Assembly: GCF_005047595.1 (NCBI RefSeq)
Contig: NZ_SUPL01000002.1
Location: forward strand, 1-64,000
DNA: 64,000 nt
Direction of reading: 5' to 3'
DNA from: Pontimicrobium aquaticum
GTDB lineage: Bacteria > Bacteroidota > Bacteroidia > Flavobacteriales > Flavobacteriaceae
The notes beneath the pieces are model-generated. The model saw only the letters and a program-made list of their open reading frames with translations, did no database searches and was not told the DNA's origin. The position numbers and the translations under genes were made by a program. Shown here piece after piece: positions 1-8,506 of this stretch (positions within the stretch are counted from its first letter, which is position 1; the number at the start of each line of letters is the position of its first letter).

Positions 1-4
1 CACA

Positions 5-36
5 TTTGAGCCTTAATTACAAAACACCTAACTTTG
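5..36 (+). promoter_or_regulatory. Bacteroidetes-type promoter, no ORF downstream
   Basis: TTTG (5-8) is followed after 20 nt by TAACTTTG (29-36), an exact match to the Bacteroidetes sigma-A consensus. Transcription would start near 40 on the plus strand. No ATG occurs before the terminator-like hairpin at 134-156, so this could drive a short structured RNA. It could also be a chance match. Confidence 0.4.
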
Positions 37-39
37 TAC

Positions 40-156
40 ACAACAAAAAAACCAGTGAAGTTAACTTCACTGGTCCTATCTAATTTTTATTTATAAACTG
101 TCAACCTATTTTAGGACGACTCAATAAAAAAAGCTCTAGAAATCCTAGAGTTTTTT
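40..156 (+). ncRNA. candidate small structured RNA
   Basis: The predicted transcript begins after the promoter at 5-36 and ends in the U-run of the hairpin at 134-150. It contains a 10-bp stem (51-60 with 65-74, TTAA loop), a GTCCTA/TAGGAC helix (73-78 with 112-117), and a terminator. There is no start codon. Alternatively the 51-74 hairpin is only a minus-strand terminator, because A7 at 44-50 becomes a U-run on that strand. Confidence 0.3.
134..156. terminator. bidirectional intrinsic terminator
   Basis: CTCTAG (134-139) and CTAGAG (145-150) form a hairpin with an A-run before it and TTTTTT after it. It lies just beyond the stop of the minus-strand lipoprotein gene and could also end plus-strand transcription. 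Confidence 0.7.
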
Positions 157-178
157 ATTAATTAGTTTTGAGCTTAAA

Positions 179-586
179 TTAGTTCTTGTTTTCAAGCATA
201 TCAGCTGCTTTATTAACGTCGTTTTTAGTATCATCCATAGCATTTTTTGCTTTTTCTATAGATTCTTTAGAAAGTACTTTTAGTTCTTCAAGTGCTTTTT
301 TAGCTTCCTCTACTTTTTTCTCAGCAGCTATTTTAGCATCTCCAACGGCATTTTTAGCTTCTTCTTGAGCTTCCATTAATGCTTTTTCAGCATTAGCAAT
401 TAATTCGTTTCCAGCTTCTTTAGCATTATCAACAGCGTTTTTTGCATCATCCATAACATCTTCAGTATTTTTAACAACTTCTGTCATAGTTTCTTCAACT
501 TCTTCTGAAGCTTTTTTGTCTTTACAAGATGTGAATGTTAAGCCTAGTGCTAAAACAAATGCAATACTTAAAAATAATTTTTTCAT
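179..586 (-). CDS. Ala/Lys/Glu-rich helical lipoprotein
   Basis: A 135-residue protein with a lipoprotein signal ending FTSC, so Cys21 is the predicted lipid site. Lys-Asp follows the Cys, a partial match to the K(D/E)2 surface-export signal of Bacteroidetes lipoproteins. The remainder (about 25-135) has no hydrophobic core. It is an almost uninterrupted amphipathic helix with imperfect 11-residue-like repeats of the type AKNAVDNAKEA, resembling LEA or apolipoprotein-like helices. It stands alone with its own terminator. A role in envelope stabilisation is only a guess, and no specific family is recognised. Confidence 0.75.
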   Translation of the reverse strand: MKKLFLSIAFVLALGLTFTSCKDKKASEEVEETMTEVVKNTEDVMDDAKNAVDNAKEAGNELIANAEKALMEAQEEAKNAVGDAKIAAEKKVEEAKKALEELKVLSKESIEKAKNAMDDTKNDVNKAADMLENKN

Positions 587-718
587 TTTAGTGATTTTTA
601 GTTTTTTATATTATTAATTAACCCTTTTTAATCATAGAGTATAATTTAAATATATTTACGTAATTAAAATGATTCTGGATGTTTTTAAAAACAAAATGTA
701 TTACTGTTATGTAAAATC

Positions 719-1000
719 TTATTTATTCTTAATCTGTTCAATTTGTTTATTCATTTTCTCAAGCCATTGAAAGTGTTCTCTAATTTTTGCACGTCTTTCT
801 TGAACTGTTTGGAATTTTTCTTCTCTTAACTTTTGTAGTTCTAGTTTTTTAGCTTCTCTATTTACTGTTTTTTGTAGTTTTTCTTTTTCGCGTTGTTTCT
901 CTTTACGAGCAGCAATAATTTCTGGCATCCAAGCATATAAATACATAGCTCCAAAAAAGAGAGCCATGGCGAGCATCATTTTTAAGCCATCAGCTAACAT
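719..1000 (-). CDS. small membrane protein with coiled-coil tail
   Basis: A 93-residue protein. Residues 6-24 form one membrane span, and residues 30-93 are a strongly charged Lys/Glu/Gln-rich coiled coil that is probably cytoplasmic under the positive-inside rule. It is compact and lacks catalytic motifs. A TAATATTTG-type minus 7 element lies on the minus strand at 1040-1048, supporting the start at 1000. It is not recognised as a named family. The shape suits a scaffold or a subunit of an envelope complex, but that is inference. Confidence 0.65.
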   Translation of the reverse strand: MLADGLKMMLAMALFFGAMYLYAWMPEIIAARKEKQREKEKLQKTVNREAKKLELQKLREEKFQTVQERRAKIREHFQWLEKMNKQIEQIKNK

Positions 1001-1063
1001 AAATTTGTATTTTTTAGCTTATACTTACGTTGTTAAAGCCAAATATTATTTACTTAAATATAT

Positions 1064-1100
1064 AAAAAAAAGCTCTAAACATTTCATTTAGAGCTTTTTT
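1064..1100. terminator. intrinsic terminator
   Basis: A 9-bp stem (1071-1079 with 1087-1095) is flanked by an A-run and a T-run. It terminates the minus-strand M14 peptidase pair. Confidence 0.8.
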
Positions 1101-1129
1101 AATTTTTTCGAAAATATTAAACTTCTACT

Positions 1130-2866
1130 TTATTTACTTGAAACTATACCACCTTTTTCACTATCGACAGTAATTGTATAACTAGAATTTCCTTTAATAA
1201 TCCAACGAACTTTTACAATACTGTTTCCAGGAATATTTCTAACTCTTAATGTTTCTGGGTTAGTTTTTTGCTCTTCAGTAACACCAAAATCCTCATTCGT
1301 AACAATCATACCTGCAACTACTTTTGCTCCTTTTATGGATATATAGTCTGGTCTTGTAATATTGTATTTTAAATCCTGACTTGCATGTGTAGGCATTAAA
1401 CGTGAATTTTTTATGTAAGCTGTAACCTCAGTTAAACCACCACCTAGTTTTTTCTCTTTAATAGAGTCAATACTTAAAAGAGGCATGTGGAAGGCATGAT
1501 AAAATGTAAATGCCATGTTTCTGTGTAGTTCTTCTTCTAACATGAATCCTGGGGTTGCACGACCAATATTTTTTCTAAAACCGCCAATTTCTATCTCCCC
1601 ATAAGTTGGGTGATTGTAAGGTTTCCATTCTGTAAAGGCGTCACCCATTAGTAAATCTTTTTCGAAGTTATACATTTGGTTAGGGTCTCTGTCTTTTGTT
1701 TTGTAATAAGCAAAAGAACTAAAAATTTCGTTTGTAAACGTGTAGATTCCTCTACCTCCATAAAACCAATCTAACTCACCTCCAAATACAGAATATAAAT
1801 CTTTATATACTACCATATAGCGATATCCTGGTAACATTTTTTCACCTTTTTTACCAATGGCATCATAAATGGCAACATCAGCTCTGTTGTATGTGGAAGC
1901 ATCTTCTTCGGCACCTGGACCTCTTAAAATCATACCACCAGAATTATGAAAACTTTGAGCACCAGCAATATTAGGGTGTTTTAATACAAAATCAGCAACT
2001 GCTCTAGTTTCTGGAGCAGAAAATGGATATTTGTAAGCACCACGTTGAATGTAATCTGGTTGCCATTTCCAAGCCCAATCTCTATTTGGATCGTAATATC
2101 CTGGGCGATCTTCATTTACAAGTCCATCACCATCGTTGTCGATACCTTCAGATCCTAGAAACTCATAACGTTGCGTCGTTACAATATCATCAGGACCAAT
2201 TTGAATCATCATTCGTGGATCTTTAGGATCAACAATCATATTACCATTAGGGTTTTTACGACGCATTCTTGTAACCGAACCATCACCATCTAAATCTTCC
2301 AAACCATCTTCATCAAACAATCCGTCTCTATCGTCATCTAGAGGAATCATACCTGCTCTTGGGCTGCTCCCTGTATTGGCTTCTTTCATATAATTGTTCC
2401 TTGCATCAGGATTGATAGTTGGAACAATATAAAATATACGGTCGTTAAGCATATTCGTGACATAGTCAACATCGCCAAAATTCTCAGTTAAGTACCAAGC
2501 GGTGTAAGTACTTATTTCGGCACCTTGAATTTCGTTAGAATGAATATTTCCATCAATATAAAAACCTGGTTTTCTGTCGGCATCACCTACTTTGTAATTG
2601 GTGATTGCCATCATCCAGATGTCTCTTCCTTCGGTTGATTTTCCAATGGATTCTCTTCTAACCAAGTTAGGATGCGCTTCAGCTATTTTTTTGCTTATGG
2701 CTGCTAATCCTTCAGCGGTATAATATTTATTGAAAGAGATTTGAACTTTTGGATTATGAGGTGAGCCTGCTGCTCTAAAAATGTCTTCTGCTTTTTGTGC
2801 ATTAATTGCTAATGGAACCATTAACATAAACGCAAGAAATATTATTATTTTGTTATGTGTATTCAT
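1130..2866 (-). CDS. secreted M14 zinc carboxypeptidase
   Basis: A 578-residue exported metallocarboxypeptidase. A signal peptide (1-24) precedes the M14 domain. His109-Ser-Asn-Glu112 is the HxxE zinc pair, NPDAR (about 152-156) the substrate-binding segment, His307 (SFHNSGG) the third ligand, and Glu380 (TNE) the catalytic glutamate. Two Asp-rich calcium loops of thrombospondin type 3 style are inserted (about 177-200 and 241-253). It probably trims peptides at the cell surface or in the periplasm. It lies 5 nt downstream of a related gene that has lost these residues, so the two are co-transcribed. Confidence 0.9.
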   Translation of the reverse strand: MNTHNKIIIFLAFMLMVPLAINAQKAEDIFRAAGSPHNPKVQISFNKYYTAEGLAAISKKIAEAHPNLVRRESIGKSTEGRDIWMMAITNYKVGDADRKPGFYIDGNIHSNEIQGAEISTYTAWYLTENFGDVDYVTNMLNDRIFYIVPTINPDARNNYMKEANTGSSPRAGMIPLDDDRDGLFDEDGLEDLDGDGSVTRMRRKNPNGNMIVDPKDPRMMIQIGPDDIVTTQRYEFLGSEGIDNDGDGLVNEDRPGYYDPNRDWAWKWQPDYIQRGAYKYPFSAPETRAVADFVLKHPNIAGAQSFHNSGGMILRGPGAEEDASTYNRADVAIYDAIGKKGEKMLPGYRYMVVYKDLYSVFGGELDWFYGGRGIYTFTNEIFSSFAYYKTKDRDPNQMYNFEKDLLMGDAFTEWKPYNHPTYGEIEIGGFRKNIGRATPGFMLEEELHRNMAFTFYHAFHMPLLSIDSIKEKKLGGGLTEVTAYIKNSRLMPTHASQDLKYNITRPDYISIKGAKVVAGMIVTNEDFGVTEEQKTNPETLRVRNIPGNSIVKVRWIIKGNSSYTITVDSEKGGIVSSK

Positions 2867-2871
2867 GATTC

Positions 2872-4500
2872 TTATTTTAAGTTGATAGTTGTTTTATCTG
2901 CTCCTGTATGCGCTGCCCCTGCTTCAATAGTTAGAGAGCCTTTGCCTTTAATTAGCCATGTTAATTCCTCTGAGCTATCACCATCAATACTATTTATAAG
3001 TTGGATCTTTTTTCCAGAAATCACTTCTTGACTTTTATCCAATTTAACGTCAACTTTAATGCGCCTTAACCATCTAGATCGTTTTCCCATTTCGGTGTGT
3101 GTTGGTAATAATCCTTTATTGTGAATGTTAAGGGTAACTCTTGTAAGTCCGTTGTCAACTTTTTCAGTAGTAACGTTTTCAATAGAAATATTAGGTTGCA
3201 TTTTAGAGATTTCTAAGACAAAATCGGTATGCTTTTTACTGATATCTTCAACCATGCTATAAGGAGGATTGGTCATTACGAATGGAGCAATACCTCCAAC
3301 TTCAACTTTTTTATTAGGAAAATCGGGATGATTTACTTCTTTCCAATCTACAAAGTAGTTTGATAAGTCTTCGGCTTCAGCCCACTGTAAAAAATTTGCT
3401 TTGTAATTTTTTTTGGCTTTTATTGTGGAATCTCCTTTAAATTTAGGCGCCCACCAACCAGGAGTGCTCATGGCTAATTTCCCAAAGTGGAAATAAGACC
3501 ATTCAAAGAAGTCTCCACCTTTTCCGTTGGCATTAGGTGCATCCTTTGTGCCAGTAATTTTAGTGTATTTTTTTGAGAGGAACTTATTTAGTGCTTCATC
3601 ATCTTTTAAAATACTCGCCACAACTCTTTTTCTAGCATTTGCTGCATTATATTTAAGAGGGTTTGATAAGTTGTTTTCAGGTCCTAAAGTTAATATTGCA
3701 TAAATATTCCATTGTTCGTATAGAAAATCTAAAAGTGCGCGATGCTCTTTTTCGGAAACAGCATGTTCACCAGCACCAGGTTGAAAGTATGGGAAATTGT
3801 AAGTAAGATTTTTATTGAAATGAACACCTCCATCACCATCTTCGTTATACTTTCCATCTTTATCATTATCAATTCCTTCACTAAAAACTTTGTGTGTGCC
3901 TAATTCTCCTTCTTGTGGATTGGCTTTAATCATGACTCTCTCATCTTCCTTAAGTTTTATATAATTTCCAGTGACATCTTCAACTCTTATTAATGTGATT
4001 AATCCATCATTATTTAAATCTTCAAAAGTATCTTCATTTGTTAAACCATCTCTATCATCATCTGTTTTTTTTGCATTACCAAGTTTGTGATATTTAAGTT
4101 TTGAAAAATACTGCTCAGACGCATTTGGACTCATGTTTGGAAAAATGTAAAACGTAGTATTATCTAAAACATCTTTATGGTTTGTTAAAATATTTTCAGC
4201 AATATTTACAGCCATTTCCCTGCTTAGTAATAAACTTCCATCAACGCCACCTACTATTGCTATAGCAGGATTATCTTCAGGTTTGCCTTTAAATAAAGTT
4301 AAGGCCCAAATATCGTGTCCTCCAATAGTTTTTGTTAATGATTGTAGCTTTACATTAGCTGAGTGCTTACTTTTAAGCTGTTTTAGCGCATTTGTTAACT
4401 CGTTATTATTTCTGTAATCTGATTGCGCAAAGACGTTTACAGAAACGAGACACATACATATCCAAAATAATTTGAATAATGATTGGTTGGTTTTAAACAT
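2872..4500 (-). CDS. M14-like pseudo-carboxypeptidase
   Basis: A 542-residue exported protein that aligns along its length with the M14 enzyme encoded next to it: GxDIW segment, DDDRDGL-type calcium loops, DNDKDGKYNED and the C-terminal strands. The catalytic positions are all replaced. The HxxE pair reads DGSL (87-90), the NPDAR segment reads SPNAS, the third His position is Gly, and the Glu of TNE falls on Pro in STPGW. It is therefore predicted to bind neither zinc nor substrate in the usual way. It is the first gene of a two-gene operon, and a chaperone, regulator or binding role for its partner is an inference. By-eye alignment is least certain around the third His. Confidence 0.82.
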   Translation of the reverse strand: MFKTNQSLFKLFWICMCLVSVNVFAQSDYRNNNELTNALKQLKSKHSANVKLQSLTKTIGGHDIWALTLFKGKPEDNPAIAIVGGVDGSLLLSREMAVNIAENILTNHKDVLDNTTFYIFPNMSPNASEQYFSKLKYHKLGNAKKTDDDRDGLTNEDTFEDLNNDGLITLIRVEDVTGNYIKLKEDERVMIKANPQEGELGTHKVFSEGIDNDKDGKYNEDGDGGVHFNKNLTYNFPYFQPGAGEHAVSEKEHRALLDFLYEQWNIYAILTLGPENNLSNPLKYNAANARKRVVASILKDDEALNKFLSKKYTKITGTKDAPNANGKGGDFFEWSYFHFGKLAMSTPGWWAPKFKGDSTIKAKKNYKANFLQWAEAEDLSNYFVDWKEVNHPDFPNKKVEVGGIAPFVMTNPPYSMVEDISKKHTDFVLEISKMQPNISIENVTTEKVDNGLTRVTLNIHNKGLLPTHTEMGKRSRWLRRIKVDVKLDKSQEVISGKKIQLINSIDGDSSEELTWLIKGKGSLTIEAGAAHTGADKTTINLK

Positions 4501-4558
4501 AATGTGTGTGAATTTAGTTTGTAATTATGAATATATCCATTGAATTATGGATACCTAA

Positions 4559-4590
4559 CAAACCTATTTTATATTTAGATATTATCCAAA
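4559..4590 (-). promoter_or_regulatory. promoter of the M14 pair
   Basis: On the minus strand TTTG (4590-4587) is followed after 20 nt by TAGGTTTG (4566-4559). A 7-bp inverted repeat (TATCCAT/ATGGATA, 4534-4553) would lie at the very 5' end of the transcript. Confidence 0.65.
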
Positions 4591-4603
4591 CAAAACAAAG
4601 GCT

Positions 4604-5866
4604 TTAACGTTTGTTAAGGTAAGCCATTATTGAAGTTACAGCGCCTCTATTTTTAGAAATATATTCTGCATTGTGTTTTCCAGAGGTAGTTCTAAAATTA
4701 TCATTTTGAATTAATTGATTTAAAATGGAATTAAACTCTTCTTGACTTTTAATGCTAAACATGCCATTGTTGTCAATCATAGTTTTAGCTTCAGGGAATT
4801 TTTCATGATTATCTCCAATAATAATCGGCACACCAAATACAGCAGGCTCTAAAGTATTATGCAAACCAGTGGTTCCTATGGCGCCTCCTACATAAGCAAT
4901 ATCAGCATAACTATATATTTTAGATAAAAAACCAATAGTATCAATTATAAAAACTTGGGCGTTTGATATTTCTACAGATTCTTTTTCTGAATATAAAACA
5001 GTGGCTTTGGTTAGTTTTGTTTTTAAATTAGAAATCTGACCGCTTTTTATATTATGAGGTGCAATAACATATTTAGTGTTAGTATTGTCGTTATTAATAA
5101 AGGGGATTAATAAATTCTCTCCTTCTGGCCAAGTACTGCCAGCTACAACACAGAGTTTATCTTGCTTGAATACTTCAATAAAGTCTAATGAATTGTCAAT
5201 ATTTAATTGATTCGAAACTCTATCAAACCGTGTGTCTCCAGACACAGTTACTTCAGCATAATCAATTTGCTCAAGTAGTTTTTTAGACTCCTCATTTTGA
5301 ACAAAAATGTGATTAAAAGTGAATAGTGCTTTTTGCATCCACTTTCCAGAAAACTTAAAGAAACTCTGTTTTTTTCTAAATAAAGCCGAAATTAAAATGG
5401 CTTTAACTTGTCTGCGTTTAATTTCAAAAAGATAGTTAGGCCAAATTTCATACTTCACAAAAATTACTAATTCAGGGTGAACCAAGTCTAGGAATTGTTT
5501 AGCATTTTTCTTGGTGTCTAGTGGTAGATATACAACGCAATCGGCAATAGGTGTGTTTTTTCGTATTTCAAAACCTGATGGAGAGAAAAAACTAAGTACA
5601 ATTTTATGATTAGGGTTTAAAGATTTTATTTCCTCAAATACAGGAAGACCTTGTTCATACTCGCCTAACGATGCACAATGAAACCAAATAACACTGTCTT
5701 TATCGCTAATTTCACTCTTTAAAACAGAAAAAGTTTTTGCTCTACCTTTTACACCAAGCTTTAATTTTTTATTAAAAAGCGCAGCTATTTTTATGAGAAA
5801 AGCCGCAATATGAGTTAATATGTTGTAAAGTCTTTTCAAAGTAATTTGTATAGAGCTAAAATACAT
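4604..5866 (-). CDS. waaA: Kdo transferase
   Basis: 3-deoxy-D-manno-octulosonic acid transferase, 420 residues, normal family length. It transfers Kdo from CMP-Kdo to lipid IVA at the inner face of the cytoplasmic membrane. A hydrophobic N-terminal segment precedes the GT30 domain. HCASLGEYEQG (63-73) contains the conserved catalytic Glu69. The C-terminal nucleotide-binding half carries GAIGTTGLHNTLEP and VPIIIGDNHEKFPEA. It is divergent from the DegT/galE sugar genes, which suits a surface-polysaccharide neighbourhood. Confidence 0.93.
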   Translation of the reverse strand: MYFSSIQITLKRLYNILTHIAAFLIKIAALFNKKLKLGVKGRAKTFSVLKSEISDKDSVIWFHCASLGEYEQGLPVFEEIKSLNPNHKIVLSFFSPSGFEIRKNTPIADCVVYLPLDTKKNAKQFLDLVHPELVIFVKYEIWPNYLFEIKRRQVKAILISALFRKKQSFFKFSGKWMQKALFTFNHIFVQNEESKKLLEQIDYAEVTVSGDTRFDRVSNQLNIDNSLDFIEVFKQDKLCVVAGSTWPEGENLLIPFINNDNTNTKYVIAPHNIKSGQISNLKTKLTKATVLYSEKESVEISNAQVFIIDTIGFLSKIYSYADIAYVGGAIGTTGLHNTLEPAVFGVPIIIGDNHEKFPEAKTMIDNNGMFSIKSQEEFNSILNQLIQNDNFRTTSGKHNAEYISKNRGAVTSIMAYLNKR

Positions 5867-5876
5867 TGTTTAATCT

Positions 5877-5913
5877 AAAATACATTCGTAAAAACCTACG
5901 AATTTTGTATTTT
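5877..5913. promoter_or_regulatory. interrupted palindrome between divergent genes
   Basis: AAAATACATTCGTA (5877-5890) faces TACGAATTTTGTATTTT (5897-5913). The arms are perfectly complementary apart from a three-T insertion. It fills most of the 75-bp space between waaA and the DegT gene, so it may be a shared operator. Confidence 0.35.
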
Positions 5914-5941
5914 CGCTGTCAAAGAATTTCAAATTCTACTG

Positions 5942-7075
5942 ATGAAAAAAATACAAATGGTAGACCTTAAGGGTCAGTATGAAGAAATTAAAGACACAGT
6001 CAATTCTTCAATATTAGAAGTTATAGATTCTACAGCTTTTATTAATGGGCCTAAGGTTCATGAGTTTCAAAAAAAATTAGAGGATTATTTAGGTGTAAAG
6101 CATGTTATACCTTGTGCTAATGGTACAGACGCGCTTCAAATAGCAATGATGGGTTTAGGTTTAAAACCAGGAGATGAAGTTATCACTGCCGATTTTACTT
6201 TTGCGGCAACGGTTGAGGTCATTGCCTTACTAGGTTTGACACCAGTTTTAGTTGATGTAGAGCCTGATACTTTTAATATAGATATTAATGCTATTAAAAA
6301 GGCCATTACGCCCAATACCAAAGCGATTGTGCCTGTGCACCTATTTGGTCAATGTGCCAATATGGATGCTATAATGGACATTGCTAAGGAACATAATTTA
6401 TATGTCATTGAAGATAATGCGCAAGCCATTGGAGCAACTTACACGTCGGAAGATGGAACAAAACAAAAAGCAGGAACGATTGGTCATGTAGCATCAACTT
6501 CGTTTTTCCCTTCTAAAAATTTAGGTTGTTATGGTGATGGCGGTGCTATTTTTACAAATAACGACGATTTAGCGCATACCATTCGAGGTATTGTAAATCA
6601 TGGTATGTACAGACGTTATTATCACGATGTGGTAGGTGTAAATTCTAGATTAGATTCCATGCAAGCAGCGGTGTTAAATGCAAAACTTCCAAAATTAGAT
6701 GCTTATAATGAAAGTCGAAAAGAAGCTGCTAGCAAATATGATGAGGCTTTTAAAGGAATAGATAATATAACCACGCCTTTTAGAAATGGAGCAGATGATA
6801 ATCATGTGTTTCATCAATATACCTTAAAGATAACGAATGGAAAACGAGATGCGCTTGTGGAGCATTTAAATGCTAACGGAATTCCATGTGGTGTGTATTA
6901 TCCAGTACCATTACATTTACAAGAAGCGTACAAAGATTCAAGGTATAATGAAGCAGATTTTACGGTAACCAATCAGCTTATCAAAGAAGTAATTTCATTA
7001 CCTATGCATACTGAGTTAGATGATGAACAAATAGCATTTATAACAAGCACAGTAATCAATTTTGTAAATGGCTAA
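5942..7075 (+). CDS. DegT/DnrJ/EryC1 sugar aminotransferase
   Basis: A PLP-dependent aminotransferase of 377 residues acting on a nucleotide-activated keto sugar, the WbpE/ArnB-like group. Features are the substrate loop ANGTDALQIAM (59-69), EDNAQAIGA (157-165) and SFFPSKNLG (187-195) with the PLP lysine Lys192. It overlaps galE by 8 nt, so they are translationally coupled. A likely role is building an aminosugar for lipopolysaccharide or exopolysaccharide. The exact substrate cannot be read from sequence. Confidence 0.88.
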   Translation: MKKIQMVDLKGQYEEIKDTVNSSILEVIDSTAFINGPKVHEFQKKLEDYLGVKHVIPCANGTDALQIAMMGLGLKPGDEVITADFTFAATVEVIALLGLTPVLVDVEPDTFNIDINAIKKAITPNTKAIVPVHLFGQCANMDAIMDIAKEHNLYVIEDNAQAIGATYTSEDGTKQKAGTIGHVASTSFFPSKNLGCYGDGGAIFTNNDDLAHTIRGIVNHGMYRRYYHDVVGVNSRLDSMQAAVLNAKLPKLDAYNESRKEAASKYDEAFKGIDNITTPFRNGADDNHVFHQYTLKITNGKRDALVEHLNANGIPCGVYYPVPLHLQEAYKDSRYNEADFTVTNQLIKEVISLPMHTELDDEQIAFITSTVINFVNG

Positions 7076-8099
7076 AATACTTGTTACAGGAGGATTAGGG
7101 TTTATCGGGTCTCATACAGTAGTAGAGCTTCAAAATGAAGGCTTTGAAGTGGTTATCATTGATGATTTATCAAATTCCTCTGAAGATGTTCTAGATAGAA
7201 TTACGTCTATAACTGGAGTTAAGCCAATTTTTAAAAAACTAGATTTAAAGGAAAAAACCAGAGTTCAATCCTTTTTTAATAAGCATAACGATTTACAAGG
7301 CGTTATCCATTTTGCGGCAAGTAAGGCAGTAGGCGAAAGCGTAGAAAAACCATTATTATACTACGAAAACAATATAAACACCTTAGTTTATATACTTCAA
7401 GAAATGCAAAAACTAGATGAAGCTAATTTTATTTTTAGTTCGTCTTGTACAGTGTATGGTCAAGCTGATGAAATGCCAATAACCGAAGATGCTCCTGTTA
7501 AAAAAGCGGAATCACCTTACGGAAATACCAAACAAATTGGAGAAGAAATCATTCAAGATGTTTGCAAAATAAACAGTGAATTTAAAGGCATAGCCTTACG
7601 TTATTTTAACCCAATTGGTGCTCATGAAAGTGCTAACATTGGCGAATTACCAATTGGAGTGCCTCAAAACTTGGTGCCATTTATAACACAAACAGCTATT
7701 GGTTTACGAGAGCAATTATCTGTTTTTGGAAATAATTACCCAACACATGATGGTACCTGTATAAGAGATTATATTCATGTGGTTGATTTGGCGAAAGCGC
7801 ACGTTGTAGCACTAAAACGTTTGTTAGATAACAAGAACACTACTAATTACGAAACGTTTAATATTGGCACAGGAAAGGGGAGTAGCGTAATAGATGTTAT
7901 TAAGTCTTTTGAAAAGGTTTCTGGACAAAAGCTAAATTATAAAATAGCCAATAGAAGAGCTGGCGATGTTATTGAAGCCTATGCTAACACAAAAAAGGCA
8001 AATACTATTTTAGGATGGAAAGCAGAATCTAGTTTAGATGATGCATTAGCTTCTGCTTGGAAATGGGAACAAAGCATTCGTAAAAACACCCAAATTTGA
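7068..8099 (+). CDS. galE: UDP-glucose 4-epimerase
   Basis: A short-chain dehydrogenase-type epimerase of 343 residues interconverting UDP-glucose and UDP-galactose (or the N-acetyl forms). The N-terminal Rossmann motif is GGLGFIGS (8-15). The catalytic set is SSSCTVYG (124-131) with Tyr151 and Lys155 of YGNTK. The C-terminal sugar-binding part carries YFNPIGAHES and RAGDVIEAYA. Its ATG lies inside the end of the aminotransferase gene. Confidence 0.93.
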   Translation: MAKILVTGGLGFIGSHTVVELQNEGFEVVIIDDLSNSSEDVLDRITSITGVKPIFKKLDLKEKTRVQSFFNKHNDLQGVIHFAASKAVGESVEKPLLYYENNINTLVYILQEMQKLDEANFIFSSSCTVYGQADEMPITEDAPVKKAESPYGNTKQIGEEIIQDVCKINSEFKGIALRYFNPIGAHESANIGELPIGVPQNLVPFITQTAIGLREQLSVFGNNYPTHDGTCIRDYIHVVDLAKAHVVALKRLLDNKNTTNYETFNIGTGKGSSVIDVIKSFEKVSGQKLNYKIANRRAGDVIEAYANTKKANTILGWKAESSLDDALASAWKWEQSIRKNTQI

Positions 8100-8172
8100 G
8101 GTAATAGTCATTTAACTTTCATTAATGATTAGAGCTTTTACTTAACAATATCTCAACCATAATAGCTTAAGA

Positions 8173-8227
8173 TTGTTAAATCAATAATTAACATATTGAT
8201 TAACAATGATTTAATATTTTAAATTTG
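8173..8227 (+). promoter_or_regulatory. promoter overlapped by an inverted repeat
   Basis: TTG (8196-8198) and TAAATTTG (8220-8227) are separated by 21 nt. A near-perfect inverted repeat (TTGTTAAATCAAT, 8173-8185, with ATTGATTAACAA, 8195-8206, one bulged base) overlaps the minus 33 element, an arrangement typical of a repressor or activator site. It serves the 63-codon gene that follows. Confidence 0.45.
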
Positions 8228-8278
8228 GAATTGGGTATAAGCTTGTGTTTCTTTGTAGCTAATGATAAATGATTTACA

Positions 8279-8470
8279 ATGAAATTGATTAGTATTAAAA
8301 GAGAAACTAAACCTGAAACAAGGTTTACAAGAAAAATGGGAGCGTTGTCTATTAAGGTAACTTACATTAAAAAACAATTTTTAAATATTCCTTACAAAAC
8401 ACTCCATAAGTATAGAGAAACCTATTATGGTGAAGTAAAAGACTGTGAAGATTGTGTTTTAGCAAGATAA
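8279..8470 (+). CDS. small basic protein, unknown function
   Basis: A 63-residue protein rich in Lys, Arg and Tyr, with no signal peptide or membrane span. The end is KDCEDCVLAR, with two Cys three apart, and the body has ETKPETRFTRKMGALSIKVTY. It has its own promoter and its own terminator. I think similar small proteins occur in other flavobacteria but cannot verify this. Nucleic-acid or ribosome binding is suggested only by charge. Confidence 0.65.
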   Translation: MKLISIKRETKPETRFTRKMGALSIKVTYIKKQFLNIPYKTLHKYRETYYGEVKDCEDCVLAR

Positions 8471-8506
8471 AAAAAAGAGCCTCAATAATTTGAGGCTCTT
8501 TTTTTA
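8471..8506. terminator. bidirectional terminator
   Basis: An 11-bp stem (8475-8485 with 8490-8500, loop TAAT) is flanked by A-run and T-run, between two convergent genes. The T-run runs into the end of lspA. Confidence 0.9.
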
